Origin: Ruminococcaceae bacterium UBA6842
Lineage (GTDB): Bacteria > Bacillota > Clostridia > Oscillospirales > Acutalibacteraceae
NCBI GenBank assembly: GCA_002451855.1
Contig: DKDS01000034.1
Span: 9,677 to 38,901, forward strand
Length of the DNA: 29,225 bases
Direction: 5' to 3'
The notes below the pieces were generated by a model, which saw only the letters and a list, made by a program, of their open reading frames with translations, had not been told where the DNA came from and ran no database searches. Position numbers and translations under genes: made by a program. Shown here one piece after another: positions 6,294 through 14,266 of the stretch (positions within the stretch are counted from its first letter, which is position 1; each line of letters begins with the position of its first letter).

Positions 6294-8440
6294 TTTTCCT
6301 CCGTTACTATAAAATAGGTCGGTATACGGCGAGGCTTTGTAAATGCCTTATATCGGTTTACAAGTCCCTGAAGCTGATACTGGTCAAGCTGGGACTTATC
6401 AACCGAATAAACATCGTAATAATTGCGGTAGTACATCATTGCCGAGGAGCCGCCGTCAAGCATTGCGGCGTTCACCGCTCCGTTTGCGACCATAAGCTCT
6501 ATTACATCGTTTCTCGTAGCTCCTATGCTGTCTACCGAGCGTCCGTCCGTAACAAGCATTATAACCGTTCCGTCCGCTCGCTGACCTATCGCAGTGCGCT
6601 GTGCCGTACCGGTATCGTTATCCGCCTTATAAAGCTTAACATCATTGCCGGACTGCTCTATAAGCACATTGCCGTTTTGGAATGATACGGCGTCGCGTAT
6701 GCCTAATTCATCCGCCTCTTTTTTGGTCATTGATTCGCGGCAGATAAGTCTGTCATTCTTATCAAAGCCTATAAATGTACGCTTAAGCCCGTCGTTCCAC
6801 ACATTTTTTCCGCCCGAGTAGGTAAGACCCATAGGCGCGGAGCCCTTACCCTGACCGCCTGTGTCTAAAAACTCGCCCGCGTTTATTGCGGCGGCGGCGT
6901 TATATTTCGCGGCAATGTCAAAAATACGCATACCCTCTGTGGCGGCGGCGAAGTTTTCGGAAGAAATACCGACGGACACACGCTTCGGGTCTTTTATAAG
7001 CAGTAAATAGCCCTTATATTTAGGCTCGCTCAAAAAGGTAAGCTTCATACCGTTTTTGGCGTCCTTCCATTCGTCTGCGGCTTCGTCCGACACATAGTTG
7101 CCTACATCAATAACATCTGTGTTGAGCTTTTCGCTTTCGGCTATTATTTCGTCTACCTTTGATTTGGGAAGAAACAGAGTCGGCGCCCATTTGGTTGCGC
7201 TGGCCTCCTTTGCCATTATAACAAGCATATTGCGAAGACTTTTACTCGGTCCGTAGCAAATCATAAACCCTGCCGAAAAGACAGTGACTATAAGCATAAC
7301 TATTGCCGTACCTAAGGAAAGGAGCGTTCTGCCGACTATTGTTTTTATGCTGAGCCTTTTCTTGGGTACGGATTTTTCCGCGCCGTCCTTTTCCGAAAAC
7401 ACCCAGCCCTGCTGTATACGGTAGCTTATAAAGAACAGAACCGTATCAACTATAATTTTTATAACGGTGGAAACACCGGGCGCCGCTTTGAATACCGCGC
7501 CTATGACCGAAACCAAAAGGGCTGATACAAGCATTTGCGGAACCGCGAGAATATAGTACCTTATAAGGGAATTGCGTTTTTTCTTTTTCGAGTCAAAAAC
7601 GGTGGTTCTGTTAATACTGTAATTGACAAACGAGGATACCGCGCGCGCTATAACGGTGGCGACCAATGCGGTAGCCATACCGAGCGCTGATTTTAAAAGC
7701 TTTGAAGCTATGTAAAAAAGCAGTATGTCTATTATGAAGGAGACGGCGGAGCTTAAAATATAAGCCAAAATAAATCGGTATATTTTAAGCGAGTCTATTA
7801 CGGGTCTGAAGTGGGAAGATGAATTTTCGTCAAGGTATACCGTTTGAATTTTAACCTCCCGTATCCTCACGCCGCACTGTTTGAATTTAAGAAGCATATT
7901 TGTCTCATAATCAAATCGGTCGCCCTTTACCGTAAGAAGCAGAGGTAAAAGCGAGACAGGGAACGCGCGAAGCCCTGTTTGAGTGTCGGAAATCTTCATT
8001 CCGCACACAACCTTAAAAACAGCCGAGGTTATACGGTTGCCCATACGGCTGCGTTTCGGCACATCCTCGCCTGAAAAGTCACGGCATCCGAGTACAGCGC
8101 CCTTGCCTATGCCGTCAAGCGCTTCCGCGCATGCAAGCACATCGGACGGCTCGTGCTGACCGTCTCCGTCTACGGTAACTACGCCCTCAGCGTCGGGAAA
8201 ATTTTTCAAAATATGCCTAAAGGCAACCTTGAGTGCCGCACCCTTGCCGTGATTTGCTTTGCGGTGTATGACCGTGATATTTTCCGTAGCCTTCGGAAAA
8301 TACCGCAAATGCTCGGCGTCGCTTCCGTCATTTACAAGGATAATTTTTTTGAACCCAATGTCAAGCATTCCCTCTACCGTATTTATAAGCCGCTCATCCG
8401 GATTAAGCGAGGGGATTATGACAAAGATATTGTCCGTCAT
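6290..8440 (-). CDS. Triple fusion: GT2 glycosyltransferase, GtrA flippase-like domain, phosphodiester glycosidase (NAGPA/DUF2233)
   Basis: 716 residues. Residues 1 to about 225 are a dolichyl-phosphate-sugar-synthase-like GT2 domain: ILVNDGS at 34-40, a DGDGQHEP metal site at 91-98, and SDTQTGLRAFP at 151-161. Residues about 226-350 are a GtrA domain with four membrane helices, containing the VNYSINRTTVF loop. After a linker comes a further membrane helix (about 372-397). Residues about 485-716 form a phosphodiester glycosidase domain with AINAGEF at 518-524, RTAIGQRADG at 615-624 and LDGGSSAMMY at 661-670. GT2-GtrA fusions are known and are thought to make and flip polyprenyl-phosphate sugars. 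The helix before the third domain would put it outside the cell. GAGGAG lies 8 nt before the ATG. First gene of a coupled three-gene operon with its own promoter. Confidence 0.93.
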   Translation of the reverse strand: MTDNIFVIIPSLNPDERLINTVEGMLDIGFKKIILVNDGSDAEHLRYFPKATENITVIHRKANHGKGAALKVAFRHILKNFPDAEGVVTVDGDGQHEPSDVLACAEALDGIGKGAVLGCRDFSGEDVPKRSRMGNRITSAVFKVVCGMKISDTQTGLRAFPVSLLPLLLTVKGDRFDYETNMLLKFKQCGVRIREVKIQTVYLDENSSSHFRPVIDSLKIYRFILAYILSSAVSFIIDILLFYIASKLLKSALGMATALVATVIARAVSSFVNYSINRTTVFDSKKKKRNSLIRYYILAVPQMLVSALLVSVIGAVFKAAPGVSTVIKIIVDTVLFFISYRIQQGWVFSEKDGAEKSVPKKRLSIKTIVGRTLLSLGTAIVMLIVTVFSAGFMICYGPSKSLRNMLVIMAKEASATKWAPTLFLPKSKVDEIIAESEKLNTDVIDVGNYVSDEAADEWKDAKNGMKLTFLSEPKYKGYLLLIKDPKRVSVGISSENFAAATEGMRIFDIAAKYNAAAAINAGEFLDTGGQGKGSAPMGLTYSGGKNVWNDGLKRTFIGFDKNDRLICRESMTKKEADELGIRDAVSFQNGNVLIEQSGNDVKLYKADNDTGTAQRTAIGQRADGTVIMLVTDGRSVDSIGATRNDVIELMVANGAVNAAMLDGGSSAMMYYRNYYDVYSVDKSQLDQYQLQGLVNRYKAFTKPRRIPTYFIVTEEK

Positions 8441-8481
8441 TAAACCAACTCCTCAAAAACGCATAAAATGACATTTTATTC

Positions 8482-8510
8482 ATTATACAACCGATATGCA
8501 TAACAAACAA
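8482..8510 (-). promoter_or_regulatory. Promoter of the glycosyltransferase-fusion operon
   Basis: On the minus strand, TTGTTT (8510-8505), a 17-base spacer and a perfect TATAAT (8487-8482), 41 bases before the start codon. Two direct repeats TAACAAA (plus strand 8501-8507 and 8512-8518, 11 bases apart) overlap the -35 box and could bind a regulator. Confidence 0.65.
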
Positions 8511-8572
8511 GTAACAAAAGGGTTAAAATCTTGCTTGTCCCATAGAAAGATATGTGATAAACTCGGTTTTTA

Positions 8573-8601
8573 TTTACTTTTTTTTGGTTTTGTTGTAAAA
8601 T
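8573..8601 (+). promoter_or_regulatory. Probable promoter of the BaiN-like/cmk/ispH operon
   Basis: TTTACT (8573-8578), 17 bases, TAAAAT (8596-8601). The -35 box is weak. The -10 box ends 16 bases before the ATG, so the leader would be only about 10 nt, just enough for the GGTGA at 8609-8613. Confidence 0.45.
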
Positions 8602-8617
8602 AGCATTTGGTGACGCT

Positions 8618-9853
8618 ATGAAAAAAATTGTTATAATAGGAGGCGGCGCCGCAGGACTTATGGCGGCTTGCCGCACGGCGGAAAGATACGGAGCCTCGGC
8701 GGATGTAATAATCGTTGAAAGAAACGAACGCCCTGCCCGTAAGGTAATGATAACGGGTAAGGGCAGATGTAATGTTACAAACAACTGCGGTACCGATACG
8801 CTGATTGCGAATGTACCGAAAAACGGCAAATTTTTGTTTTCCGCCTTTTCGGAATTTAATTCTTCGGACACAATGGAATTTTTCGAAGCATTGGGCGTTC
8901 CGCTTAAGACCGAGCGGGGTAACAGGGTGTTCCCCGTGTCCGACAAGGCTTCCGATATAGTGGACGCTTTGGTGAAATGCGCAAAAAAAAGAGGAGCGCG
9001 TATCATAAACGGCAGGGCGGAGGCCGTAAAAACCGAAAACGGGGCGGTAACGGGAGTAAAGCTTGAGAGCGGTGAAATTATAGACGCCGACGGCGTTATA
9101 ATAGCTACCGGCGGTATGTCATATCCGCTTACGGGTTCTGTGGGCGACGGTTATAAAATCGCAAGACAGCTCGGCCATACCGTAACGCCGATAAAGCCTT
9201 CGCTTGTTCCGCTTACCGTACACGAGGGATTTTGCGAACGGCTTTCGGGTCTCTCGCTTAAAAACACGGTTCTTTCGGTTTTTGAAGAGGGAAAGAAAAA
9301 ACCGATTTTTTCGGAGCTCGGTGAAATGCTTTTTACTCACTTCGGTATTTCGGGACCGCTTGTGTTGAGCGCTTCGGCTCATATGCGTAAAATAGGGGAA
9401 AAGCAATATACCGCGCATTTGGATTTGAAACCGGGACTCAGCCCCGAACAGCTTGACGCACGGCTGCTGCGTGATTTTGACGGCGCTAAAAACCGTGATT
9501 TCGCGAATTCGCTCGACAAGCTTTTGCCGAAAAGCATTATACCCGTTATAATATCCCTTTCGGGAATACCGAGCGATGAAAAGGTGAACCAGATAAGCCG
9601 TGAGCAAAGGGAAAGGCTGTGCGGCGTTATAAAGAACCTCACACTCCATATTACGGGGACAAGACCTATCGAAGAAGCCATAATAACGGGCGGCGGCATA
9701 TCGGTTAAGGAAATAAATCCGTCCACAATGGAATCTAAAATTATAAAGGGACTGTATTTTGCGGGCGAGGTAATAGATGTGGACGCTTACACGGGCGGAT
9801 TTAATTTGCAGATAGCGTTTTCAACCGGCTACACCGCCGGAAACAGCATATAA
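8618..9853 (+). CDS. NAD(P)/FAD-dependent oxidoreductase of the HI0933/BaiN family
   Basis: 411 residues, typical of the family. The N-terminus holds a Rossmann FAD site (IIGGGAAGLMAA, residues 6-17), then the family signature MITGKGRCNVTNN (44-56). The C-terminus GLYFAGEVIDVDAYTGGFNLQIAFSTGYTAG closes the FAD site. Family members are flavoproteins of mostly unknown substrate; BaiN of Clostridium scindens was reported to act in bile-acid dehydroxylation, but this house-keeping context (directly before cmk and ispH) gives no reason to assume a bile-acid role here. It is the first gene of a plus-strand operon, with 14 nt to cmk. The start codon has only a weak Shine-Dalgarno (GGTGA) but leads straight into the FAD motif, so the start is secure. 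Confidence 0.92.
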   Translation: MKKIVIIGGGAAGLMAACRTAERYGASADVIIVERNERPARKVMITGKGRCNVTNNCGTDTLIANVPKNGKFLFSAFSEFNSSDTMEFFEALGVPLKTERGNRVFPVSDKASDIVDALVKCAKKRGARIINGRAEAVKTENGAVTGVKLESGEIIDADGVIIATGGMSYPLTGSVGDGYKIARQLGHTVTPIKPSLVPLTVHEGFCERLSGLSLKNTVLSVFEEGKKKPIFSELGEMLFTHFGISGPLVLSASAHMRKIGEKQYTAHLDLKPGLSPEQLDARLLRDFDGAKNRDFANSLDKLLPKSIIPVIISLSGIPSDEKVNQISREQRERLCGVIKNLTLHITGTRPIEEAIITGGGISVKEINPSTMESKIIKGLYFAGEVIDVDAYTGGFNLQIAFSTGYTAGNSI

Positions 9854-9867
9854 AAGGGGAAAAACAA

Positions 9868-10533
9868 ATGGTTGCAGTAGCGATAGACGGACCGGCAGGC
9901 GCCGGAAAAAGCTCGGTAGCGAGAGCGGCGGCGAAAAAGCTCGGTTATATTTATGTGGATACGGGCGCTCTTTACAGAGCGGTGGGACTTAAATTTTTAA
10001 AGTCGGGAGCGGATACGGCTCTTGACTGCGATATATCCGCTGTTCTTAAAAGTACCGTTGTGGAAATCAAGTTTATAAACGGCGAGCAGAGAGTTTTGCT
10101 TGACGGCTGTGATGTTTCGGATGATATACGCACACCTGAGGCTTCAAAAATGGCGTCGGCGGTTTCGGCAAAGCCGGAGGTAAGGGCGTTTTTGCTTGAA
10201 ATGCAGCGCAAAGCCGCTGCGGACAGTAATGTGATTATGGACGGCAGGGATATAGGAACTGTTGTTTTGCCCGACGCCGATGTAAAAATATATCTTACGG
10301 CGTCTCCCGAAGTTCGTGCCGAAAGACGGTTTAAGGAGCTTACCGAAAAGGGAACAAGCGTAAGCTATGAAGCTGTGCTTTCAGATATAATAAGCCGTGA
10401 CAGCGCAGATATGAACCGTAAAATAGCGCCGCTTAAAAAAGCGGAGGACGCGGTTTTGGCGGACACCTCCGATTGCGGCTTTGACGAATCGGTCGAGCTT
10501 ATAGTCAAGATTATAAAGGAAAGGGTAGGATAG
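9868..10533 (+). CDS. cmk: Cytidylate kinase
   Basis: 221 residues. Phosphorylates CMP and dCMP to the diphosphates using ATP, in the cytoplasm. The P-loop IDGPAGAGKSSVAR is at residues 6-19, the NMP-binding DTGALYRAVG at about 31-40, and MDGRDIGTVVLPDADVK at about 126-142, all typical of bacterial cmk. AAGGGGA precedes the ATG at good spacing. The stop is one base before the TTG start of the IspH-S1 gene. The order cmk then ispH-S1 is a recurring arrangement in Clostridia (from general knowledge). Confidence 0.96.
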   Translation: MVAVAIDGPAGAGKSSVARAAAKKLGYIYVDTGALYRAVGLKFLKSGADTALDCDISAVLKSTVVEIKFINGEQRVLLDGCDVSDDIRTPEASKMASAVSAKPEVRAFLLEMQRKAAADSNVIMDGRDIGTVVLPDADVKIYLTASPEVRAERRFKELTEKGTSVSYEAVLSDIISRDSADMNRKIAPLKKAEDAVLADTSDCGFDESVELIVKIIKERVG

Positions 10534-10534
10534 C

Positions 10535-12577
10535 TTGAAAATTACCGTGGCAAAGACCGCAGGCTTTTGTTTCGGTGTTGACCGTGCCGTAAATACGGTG
10601 TACGAGCTTGTAGGCAAGGGCGAAAGGGTCTGTACCTTAGGTCCTATTATTCACAATCCCCAGATAGTAGAGGAGCTTAGTAATAAGGGCGTAAGGATAG
10701 TGAAGTTCCCCTCTGAGGTTAAGAACGGAGAAACTCTTGTTATCCGCTCGCACGGGGTTACAAAGGCGGTTATGGACGAATGTGCCGAATTAGGCGTTAA
10801 AACCGTGGACGCCACCTGCCCGTTTGTTTCCAAAATACATAAAATAGCAGCCGAAATGAGCAATGACGGATATGTCACCTTAATAGCGGGCGACGCCGCA
10901 CATCAAGAGGTAATAGGCATAGTCGGGCATTGCACGGGGGACGCGTTCGTCTTTTCTGGACCCGACGAGCTGGAAGAAATACTGGAAAATAAGGAAAAAA
11001 TAGGCGAAAGACCCGTAATTTTGGTATCACAGACCACTTTTAACGCAGAAATTTTTAAAGTTTGCGAAAAAAAATTAAAAAAAGTATATACAAATGCGAA
11101 AATATTTGATACAATATGTAATGCGACTTCTATGCGCCAGCAGGAGGCACGGGAGCTGTCACGCAATAACGATGTAATGATTGTTATAGGCGGCAGGCAC
11201 AGTTCAAACACGGCGAAGCTTTTTTCCGTGTGCCGTGAAAACTGCGGCAGAACCTTTTTGATAGAGACGGCGGACGAGCTGTCCGATTTGTCTTTTGAAA
11301 ACTGCGGTTCGGTCGGGGTCGTTGCGGGTGCTTCTACACCTGCAGGTATAATAAAGGAGGTTATTAAAACCATGTCGGAAAATTTACAACCGGTCGAAGA
11401 ACAGACGGAGGTTAAAGAATCTGTTCAAAAAAGCTTCGACGAAATGACGGACGAAGAAGCATTTGAGGCTTCGCTCAGCGGATTAACCGGAGATCAGAAG
11501 GTCTGCGGTACGGTAGTTGCCGTTAATCCCACCGAGGTAACGGTGGATATCGGCAGAGGTGTTACAGGCTATGTAACCGCTGACGAGTTTTCTTCGGATG
11601 CTGATGTAAAGCTTATGGACGAAGTCAAGGCGGGCGATAAGCTTAATCTTATCATTATGAAGATAAATGACCAGGAAGGAACCGCAATGCTCTCCAAGCG
11701 CCGTTACGATGCTATTGCCGGTTGGGACAATATAGTCGCAGCCAAGGAGTCCGGTGAAATTGTTACCGGTGTTGTCAGAGACATTATTAAGGGCGGCGTA
11801 GTTGCTTATTCAAATAATGTAAGAGTATTCATTCCCGCTTCTCAGGCAACAGCTTCAAGGGGCGAACCGCTTGAGGATTTGAAGGGCAAGGAAGCTTCCT
11901 TCAGAATTATCGAGATAGGCAGAGGCCACAGAGCGGTAGGCTCTATCCGCAGTGTGCTTAAAGAACAGCGCAAGGCTGCCGAGGATAAGATTTGGGAAAA
12001 CATCGCAGTGGGCGACCGCTTCACAGGCGTTGTTAAATCGCTTACAAGCTACGGCGCTTTCGTAGATATCGGCGGAGTTGACGGTATGATCCACATTTCC
12101 GAGCTTTCTTGGCAGAGAATCAAGAATCCGTCGGAGGTAGTTCTTGTAGGAGATACCGTTGAGGTTTATGTTAAAGCTCTCGATACCGAAAAGAGAAAGA
12201 TATCCCTCGGCTACAAGAAGCCCGAGGAAAATCCGTGGGTCATCTTTGAAAACAACTACAATGTAGGCGATACCGTAAAGGTAACTATCGTAAGTATGAC
12301 TACATACGGCGCTTTTGCCCGTATAATCCCCGGAATTGACGGTCTTATCCATATATCGCAGATTGCCGATAAGCATGTCGCCAAGCCGCAGGACGAGCTT
12401 ACGGTAGGTCAGGAGGTTGACGCAAAGATTATTGCTATCGACCTTGAAAAGAAGCGTGTAAGCCTTTCTATCCGTGCTTTGCTTGAGCCGGAGCAGAAGG
12501 AAGAGGAAGCTCCCATATCCGCTGAGGACGAGGTAGTTTTCGAGTCATCTGACGAAACCGCGGCAACAGAGGAATAA
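10535..12577 (+). CDS. ispH: Bifunctional 4-hydroxy-3-methylbut-2-enyl diphosphate reductase (IspH) / ribosomal protein S1
   Basis: 680 residues. Residues 1-279 are IspH (LytB), the last enzyme of the MEP isoprenoid pathway, which reduces HMBPP to IPP and DMAPP. The three [4Fe-4S] cysteines are Cys12 (GFCFGVDRA), Cys95 (DATCPFV) and Cys195 (DTICNATS); His40, His74 and the HQEV motif at 123-126 are in place. After an acidic linker (about 281-315) come four S1 RNA-binding domains, about 322-388, 405-475, 494-561 and 578-646, and an acidic tail. The last two carry SYGAFVDIGGVDGMIHIS-type motifs. This fusion is known in Clostridia. The start is TTG, one base after cmk, with GTAGGA upstream. Codon usage differs between the halves, and an internal ribosome site lies at the junction. 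Confidence 0.96.
   Translation: MKITVAKTAGFCFGVDRAVNTVYELVGKGERVCTLGPIIHNPQIVEELSNKGVRIVKFPSEVKNGETLVIRSHGVTKAVMDECAELGVKTVDATCPFVSKIHKIAAEMSNDGYVTLIAGDAAHQEVIGIVGHCTGDAFVFSGPDELEEILENKEKIGERPVILVSQTTFNAEIFKVCEKKLKKVYTNAKIFDTICNATSMRQQEARELSRNNDVMIVIGGRHSSNTAKLFSVCRENCGRTFLIETADELSDLSFENCGSVGVVAGASTPAGIIKEVIKTMSENLQPVEEQTEVKESVQKSFDEMTDEEAFEASLSGLTGDQKVCGTVVAVNPTEVTVDIGRGVTGYVTADEFSSDADVKLMDEVKAGDKLNLIIMKINDQEGTAMLSKRRYDAIAGWDNIVAAKESGEIVTGVVRDIIKGGVVAYSNNVRVFIPASQATASRGEPLEDLKGKEASFRIIEIGRGHRAVGSIRSVLKEQRKAAEDKIWENIAVGDRFTGVVKSLTSYGAFVDIGGVDGMIHISELSWQRIKNPSEVVLVGDTVEVYVKALDTEKRKISLGYKKPEENPWVIFENNYNVGDTVKVTIVSMTTYGAFARIIPGIDGLIHISQIADKHVAKPQDELTVGQEVDAKIIAIDLEKKRVSLSIRALLEPEQKEEEAPISAEDEVVFESSDETAATEE
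11353..11374 (+). promoter_or_regulatory. Internal Shine-Dalgarno and ATG at the IspH/S1 junction
   Basis: AAAGGAGG (11353-11360), 11 bases, then ATG (11372-11374, Met280 of the fusion). Starting here would give a free four-domain S1 protein of 401 residues (11372-12577). The Shine-Dalgarno is stronger than the one before the fusion's own TTG start. The same bases also encode Lys-Glu, so chance is possible. Confidence 0.5.
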
Positions 12578-12581
12578 TATT

Positions 12582-12620
12582 AAAAGCTTTCCGAAATCTT
12601 TATTTCGGAAAGCTTTTTTA
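12582..12620 (+). terminator. Intrinsic terminator of the BaiN-like/cmk/ispH-S1 operon
   Basis: Stem AAAAGCTTTCCGAAAT / ATTTCGGAAAGCTTTT (12582-12597 and 12602-12617) with a 4-base loop, continuing into a T run. Confidence 0.9.
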
Positions 12621-12625
12621 TGCAC

Positions 12626-12658
12626 AAAAAGCCCACACCGTTTTGCGGTGTGGGCTTT
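12626..12658 (-). terminator. Intrinsic terminator of the amino-acid ABC transporter operon
   Basis: A 13-bp perfect stem AAAGCCCACACCG / CGGTGTGGGCTTT (12628-12640 and 12646-12658) with a 5-base loop; on the minus strand the T run follows. It begins 4 bases after the ABC gene's stop. Confidence 0.88.
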
Positions 12659-12661
12659 GAA

Positions 12662-13402
12662 TTATTTTGAAAGGAACCGGGATAAAAACTCTTTTGTTTT
12701 TTCGTTTTTCGGGTTTTCAAATATATCTGTCGGCGCACCCTCTTCGCAGATAACGCCGTCAGCCATAAAGACTACCCGTGATGAAACATCCCTCGCAAAA
12801 GCCATTTCGTGGGTGACTACTATCATAGTAAGTCCTTCCTTTGCAAGATTGCGCATAACCTCAAGCACTTCGCCCACCATTTGCGGGTCGAGCGCGCTTG
12901 TCGGCTCGTCGAACAAGAGAACCTCGGGGTTCATGGCAAGCGCGCGGGCTATTGCGACGCGTTGCTTTTGTCCGCCGGAAAGCTGTGACGGCTTTGCGTT
13001 TATGTAAGGCGCCATACCGACCTTTCCGAGATAGTGCAAGGCGGCTTTTTTAGCCTCTGCCTTTGATTTGCCCAAAACCTTTGTCTGACCTATCATACAG
13101 TTTTTAAGCGCGGTCATGTTATTAAAAAGGTTAAAGGACTGGAACACCATTCCCACATGGGAGCGGTATGCGCTAGCGCCGCCCTTAAGCTTGTCTATGT
13201 TCGTGCCGTGATACAGCACTTCGCCCGAGGTCGGCGTTTCAAGCAGATTTATACAGCGGAGAAGGGTGGATTTACCCGAACCCGACGCTCCTATTATACT
13301 TGTGACATCTCCGGGGTTTACCGAGAAATCAATGTCCCTAAGCACCTCGTGCTTGCCGAAGGTTTTGGAAAGGTGGTTTACCTGTAAAATCGGTTCCGAC
13401 AT
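12662..13402 (-). CDS. Polar amino acid ABC transporter, ATP-binding subunit (probable lysine importer)
   Basis: 246 residues, standard length for a GlnQ/HisP-type ATPase. Walker A GASGSGKS at 38-45, Q-loop Gln88, signature LSGGQ at 141-145, Walker B VLLFDEP at 161-167 and the switch His198 in VVTHEM are all intact. It powers import by the permease encoded just upstream; the start ATG overlaps that gene's TAA by one base (TAATG). GlnQ-like sequence alone does not give the substrate. The lysine riboswitch at the head of the operon points to lysine (inference from regulation). Confidence 0.95.
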   Translation of the reverse strand: MSEPILQVNHLSKTFGKHEVLRDIDFSVNPGDVTSIIGASGSGKSTLLRCINLLETPTSGEVLYHGTNIDKLKGGASAYRSHVGMVFQSFNLFNNMTALKNCMIGQTKVLGKSKAEAKKAALHYLGKVGMAPYINAKPSQLSGGQKQRVAIARALAMNPEVLLFDEPTSALDPQMVGEVLEVMRNLAKEGLTMIVVTHEMAFARDVSSRVVFMADGVICEEGAPTDIFENPKNEKTKEFLSRFLSK

Positions 13403-14208
13403 TATTTACCTCTCCTTTCGCTTTTCTTAACAAATGAATATGTACCGCTTGTGTGCGCCAATGTATCGGTCGTCGCAACATCAAAGTTAGCGGGACCGTC
13501 CATTTTCTTTTCCCAAAGTCTTAAAAGCAGTGAGAAGACAACAGTCATAACAAGATAAATGGTAAGGGTGATAACGGCGGACGGGAAGTAAATGTACTTT
13601 GCGCCTACTATTGCCTTGTGAGCCGCAAAAAGCTCGGCGTAGCCTATAACAAACATTACTGAGGTATCCTTTACATTTATTATAAGGTTGTTGCCTATCT
13701 GCGGAATTATGTTGCGTATTGTTTGCGGAAGAATTACATAAAGCATTGTTTTAAAATGGTTCATACCTATGGATTTTGCGCCCTCGGTCTGACCTATATC
13801 AATGGACATTATACCGCCGCGCACCGTTTCCGCCATATAAGCGCCGGTGTTTATGGATACAACAAGGTATGCCGCAAAGGTTACTTCAAGATTTATGGCG
13901 CCGTTCGAAAAATAGGGTAGGGCGTAATAAATGAAGATTGCCTGAATTATCATAGGCGTTCCTCTGAACACCTCAACATAAATTCTTACGATTGCCTTTA
14001 CAATTCCGAGCAGTATGCGTTTTACTATATTGTCGTTCTTGCCGCAGGGTATGGTTTGAATTATACCGCAGCCAAGACCTATAATGCAGCCGATAGCCGT
14101 TGCTACGACCGCAAGCTCCAATGTTTTAAGCGCACCCGTAAGGTACTGTGACGAGCTTTCTCCCCAACAGGTGACTATGTCGCTCCAAAGCTCTGCAAGC
14201 TTGTTCAT
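13402..14208 (-). CDS. Polar amino acid ABC transporter, permease subunit (probable lysine importer)
   Basis: 268 residues. Member of the His/Glu/Gln/Arg/opine permease family: about five hydrophobic segments, the EVFRGTPMIIQAIF motif near residue 80 and the EAA-type loop EGAKSIGMNHFKTMLYVILPQ that docks on the ATPase. CGGAG stands upstream of the ATG. The C-terminal 25 or so residues are polar and extend slightly past the usual end. Follows the substrate-binding protein by 58 nt containing a hairpin, and is coupled to the ATPase by a one-base overlap. Confidence 0.95.
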   Translation of the reverse strand: MNKLAELWSDIVTCWGESSSQYLTGALKTLELAVVATAIGCIIGLGCGIIQTIPCGKNDNIVKRILLGIVKAIVRIYVEVFRGTPMIIQAIFIYYALPYFSNGAINLEVTFAAYLVVSINTGAYMAETVRGGIMSIDIGQTEGAKSIGMNHFKTMLYVILPQTIRNIIPQIGNNLIINVKDTSVMFVIGYAELFAAHKAIVGAKYIYFPSAVITLTIYLVMTVVFSLLLRLWEKKMDGPANFDVATTDTLAHTSGTYSFVKKSERRGK

Positions 14209-14232
14209 ATTTTTTCTCCGTTCCTTGATTTA

Positions 14233-14255
14233 AACCCCGACCTTAAGCCGGGGTT
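14233..14255 (-). other. Intercistronic hairpin between binding protein and permease genes
   Basis: Stem AACCCCG / CGGGGTT (14233-14239 and 14249-14255), 9-base loop. On the minus strand it is followed by TTTAAATC, too poor a T run for a full terminator. Such hairpins often protect the upstream message or lower downstream expression, giving more binding protein than permease (inference). Confidence 0.5.
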
Positions 14256-14266
14256 CAGTGCCTTAA

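Noticed and set aside
10535..12577. IspH-S1 fusion as an assembly or frameshift artefact
   Set aside because: The same fusion is known in Clostridia and the junction is a clean open frame with an acidic linker.
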